Source: Desulfobacteraceae bacterium | GTDB lineage: Bacteria; Desulfobacterota; Desulfobacteria; Desulfobacterales; Desulfosalsimonadaceae | Assembly: GCA_024636355.1 (NCBI GenBank) | Contig: JAGXHH010000178.1 | Location: 1-6,207 of the forward strand | DNA: 6,207 nt | Direction of reading: 5' to 3' | Shown: in pieces, positions 4,988 to 6,207 of the stretch | Numbering within the stretch: position 1 is the stretch's first letter | Layout: each line of letters begins with the position of its first letter | Notes under the pieces: generated by a model | What the model saw: only the letters and a program-made list of their open reading frames with translations | Database searches by the model: none | Told to the model about the DNA's origin: nothing | Made by a program: the position numbers and the translations under genes

Positions 4988-5397
4988 ATATCAGCCGGAA
5001 AAAAGGCACCCGGAAAGATCCGGTCGAAGCTGTCGAACTGATAGCCGATTACGGCATTTCCGGAGATGCCCATGCGGGCGACTGGCACCGCCAGGTCAGC
5101 TTCCTGGCAAGTGAAGCCATAGAAACCGCCCGAGCCGCAGGACTCGATGTCTCCCACGGTGATTTTGCCGAAAATATCACCACCAGAGGAATCGACTGGT
5201 GCCGACTGCCGATCGGAACCCGGTTTCACCTCGGCGGCGCCACCCTGCTGGAAATCACCCAGATCGGCAAAACCTGCCACAAACCATGCGCTATTTATTA
5301 TAAAATGGGCGATTGCATTATGCCCAAACAGGGCGTATTTGCCAAAGTGATCACCGGCGGGACCATCCGAGTCGGCGATACCATTCAGTTGCTTTGA
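4954..5397 (+). CDS. Standalone MOSC-domain protein (molybdenum/tungsten cofactor related), 147 aa
   Basis: MOSC domains are found at the C-terminus of Moco sulfurases and in small proteins such as YiiM. They bind or modify molybdenum-pterin cofactor using a conserved cysteine. Seen: GISGDAHAGDWHRQVSFLA (34-52), the family's G-D-x-H-x-G core; GDFAENITTRGI (69-80); IGTRFHLGGATLLEITQIGKTCHKPC (87-112) with C108 the likely functional cysteine and C112 beside it; and GDCIMPKQGVFAKVITGGTIRVGD (119-142). The length is typical of standalone, single-domain members. ATG has AAAGG 6 nt upstream. The 34-nt overlap with the HTH/two-CW gene implies translational coupling. A role in supplying or maturing the pterin cofactor of AOR or another Mo/W enzyme is inference. 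It converges on the ferredoxin gene, and the 40-bp gap between their stop codons shows only a 4-bp stem (GCCG-CCTA-CGGC) and no clear terminator. Confidence 0.95.
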   Translation: MPTVLPEILSLNISRKKGTRKDPVEAVELIADYGISGDAHAGDWHRQVSFLASEAIETARAAGLDVSHGDFAENITTRGIDWCRLPIGTRFHLGGATLLEITQIGKTCHKPCAIYYKMGDCIMPKQGVFAKVITGGTIRVGDTIQLL

Positions 5398-5437
5398 CCG
5401 GAACGGAACGTTTTACGGCAATGTCGCCGCCTACGGC

Positions 5438-5704
5438 CTACGCATCCAGCACAATGTCCGTCACCGGGACCGCCACACAAGGTAAAATCATGTTTTCTTC
5501 TTCGTCTTCGGGTTCCAACCCGTCGGTGAGCTCCATATCGACCCGCCCGGAGATGAGCCTGGTTTTACAGGTTCCGCAAACACCCGCCTCGCATTCGCTT
5601 TCGATTTCGATGTCATTGTCTTCCGCCAACTCGAGCAGGTTGGCGTAAATGTCGCTCCATTCTACTGTTCTGCCGGATTTTTTGAATCGGACTTTCAGCG
5701 CCAT
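5438..5704 (-). CDS. Plant-type [2Fe-2S] ferredoxin, 88 aa
   Basis: A small soluble electron carrier with a single [2Fe-2S] cluster. The cysteines are C38-x4-C43-x2-C46-x29-C76, exactly the plant-type ferredoxin spacing (CEAGVCGTC...LPC). The tail is VAVPVTDIVLDA and the acidic stretch EPEDEEEN (64-71) would suit partner docking. The style resembles ferredoxin domains of oxygenase reductases and Hcp reductases, although here it stands alone. ATG at 5704 is preceded by GGAGG at 6 nt. An upstream in-frame ATG at 5734 lacks such a site and lies in the intergenic spacer. The gene follows the flavoprotein gene by 51 bp on the same strand, so the two probably form an operon and an electron-transfer pair. 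Confidence 0.96.
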   Translation of the reverse strand: MALKVRFKKSGRTVEWSDIYANLLELAEDNDIEIESECEAGVCGTCKTRLISGRVDMELTDGLEPEDEEENMILPCVAVPVTDIVLDA

Positions 5705-5710
5705 GTATTT

Positions 5711-5715
5711 CCTCC
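5711..5715 (-). promoter_or_regulatory. Shine-Dalgarno GGAGG fixing the ferredoxin start
   Basis: The minus strand reads GGAGG, six nucleotides, then ATG at 5704. This supports an 88-residue protein over a 98-residue one from the upstream ATG. Confidence 0.85.
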
Positions 5716-5755
5716 GTTTGTATTTTTGTATCAAACTGGCTGATGAAAGACGGTC

Positions 5756-6190
5756 TCACGATGCTTTCTGTTTTTTCGCGTATGACGCCGCCTCGAGTCC
5801 GGCCACACACCCCTCCCCCACAGCCTTGGCGACCTGCCAGGGCGGCCCGCAGATGTCACCCGCCGCATAAACCCCGGCGACATTGGTTTCCTGCTTTTTG
5901 TTCGTGACAATGTATTTCATTGTTTCCGGGTCAAGCGCCACCCCGAGACCGGCAGCCAGACCCACGGCCCCTTTTGCACCGAGTTCGATAAAAATGCCGG
6001 TCAGATCGATTGTTGTCCCGTCATCGAGAACAACCCCTTCTACAGCCGTTTCTCCAATAATTTCTGTAACCCTTTGCCCCTCATGCACAACGATTTCGCT
6101 TTCATTCAGCTTTTGGGCCAGTTGATCGATCACATCGAATGATGGACAGATCAGGTGCACCTGCTTCGCATAGAACAGCATGGTCAGCGC
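5756..6190 (-). CDS. Thioredoxin-reductase-like FAD/NAD(P)-dependent oxidoreductase, C-terminal 144 residues; 5' end lost at contig end
   Basis: This is the C-terminal part of a two-dinucleotide-fold flavoprotein. Seen: AKQVHLICPSFDV near the start is the second strand of the NAD(P) domain, with its GxGxxA loop lost. GQRVTEIIGETAVEGVVLDDGTTIDLTGIFIELG (38-71) is the typical hairpin and strand region. NVAGVYAAGDICGPPWQVAKAVGEG (103-127) is the FAD-binding C-terminal motif with its conserved GD. The portion that would carry CxxC of true thioredoxin reductases is outside the window, so ferredoxin-NAD(P) reductase-like or thioredoxin reductase-like identity cannot be decided. The neighbouring ferredoxin 51 bp downstream favours electron exchange with it. 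The apparent N-terminus MYKRQ in the raw sequence is encoded by adapter DNA and must be removed. Confidence 0.9.
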   Translation of the reverse strand, partial: ALTMLFYAKQVHLICPSFDVIDQLAQKLNESEIVVHEGQRVTEIIGETAVEGVVLDDGTTIDLTGIFIELGAKGAVGLAAGLGVALDPETMKYIVTNKKQETNVAGVYAAGDICGPPWQVAKAVGEGCVAGLEAASYAKKQKAS

Positions 6191-6207
6191 CTGTCTCTTA
6201 TACACAT
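6191..6207. other. Nextera/Tn5 mosaic-end adapter remnant (sequencing artefact)
   Basis: CTGTCTCTTATACACAT is identical to the first 17 of 19 bases of the engineered Tn5 mosaic end used in tagmentation libraries. It sits exactly at the end of the sequence. Natural Tn5 outside ends differ (CTGACTCTTATACACAAGT). It is untrimmed adapter, not organism DNA. Confidence 0.97.

Noticed and set aside
5398..5437. Bidirectional terminator between the convergent MOSC and ferredoxin genes
   Set aside because: Only a 4-bp stem (GCCG/CGGC at 5426-5437) with no U-tract; too weak to call.
6191..6207. Natural transposon end
   Set aside because: The bases match the engineered mosaic end rather than the native Tn5/IS50 ends and lie at the exact contig terminus.

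Overview
This window looks like a metagenome-derived contig from a strictly anaerobic bacterium, most likely a sulfate- or sulfite-metabolising Desulfobacterota (deltaproteobacterial) lineage. The taxonomic call is inference. It rests on the gene content (tungsten aldehyde ferredoxin oxidoreductase, small siroheme reductase with a built-in ferredoxin, two-CW-type Cys-rich protein, cysteine-free Crp/Fnr regulator) and on intergenic repeat types that I associate with that group. The last 17 bases (6191-6207) are not biological: they match the Nextera/Tn5 mosaic-end adapter, so the real sequence stops at 6190.

Layout. Three genes on the minus strand fill the left half. In transcription order they are a small sulfite/nitrite reductase-like protein (3436 to 2576), a MetE/UROD-superfamily protein starting at TTG (2406 to 1381), and the N-terminal 374 residues of an aldehyde ferredoxin oxidoreductase (1123 to beyond the left edge). 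The gaps between them hold dense repeats. Two REP/BIME-like inverted-repeat elements and an extra hairpin lie between the first two genes, and a heptanucleotide tandem array within a large imperfect inverted repeat lies between the second and third. The right-hand REP element runs into the reductase gene and supplies its last 18 codons and its stop.

A divergent, repeat-bearing intergenic region (3437-3742) separates the reductase from a plus-strand Crp/Fnr-family regulator (3743-4444). An FNR-like dyad lies 55 bp ahead of that regulator. A possible terminator and a sigma70-like promoter follow it, then a two-gene plus-strand operon with overlapping reading frames: an XRE-type HTH protein fused to a two-CW-like cysteine domain (TTG start, 4562-4987) and a standalone MOSC protein (4954-5397). 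Convergent to this is a minus-strand pair: a thioredoxin-reductase-like flavoprotein truncated by the contig end (5756-6190), followed by a plant-type [2Fe-2S] ferredoxin (5438-5704).

How the genes may fit together (inference): the common theme is low-potential redox chemistry and metal cofactors. The AOR needs a tungsten- or molybdenum-pterin cofactor, and MOSC proteins act on or bind that cofactor. The flavoprotein/ferredoxin pair could be an NAD(P)H-ferredoxin shuttle. The Crp/Fnr regulator would be the natural sensor. No CRISPR array, defence island, tRNA, rRNA, transposase or phage gene is visible, and I see no clearly new multi-gene system. The most unusual features are the repeat-derived C-terminus of the reductase and the mosaic of repeat families packed into the intergenic gaps.
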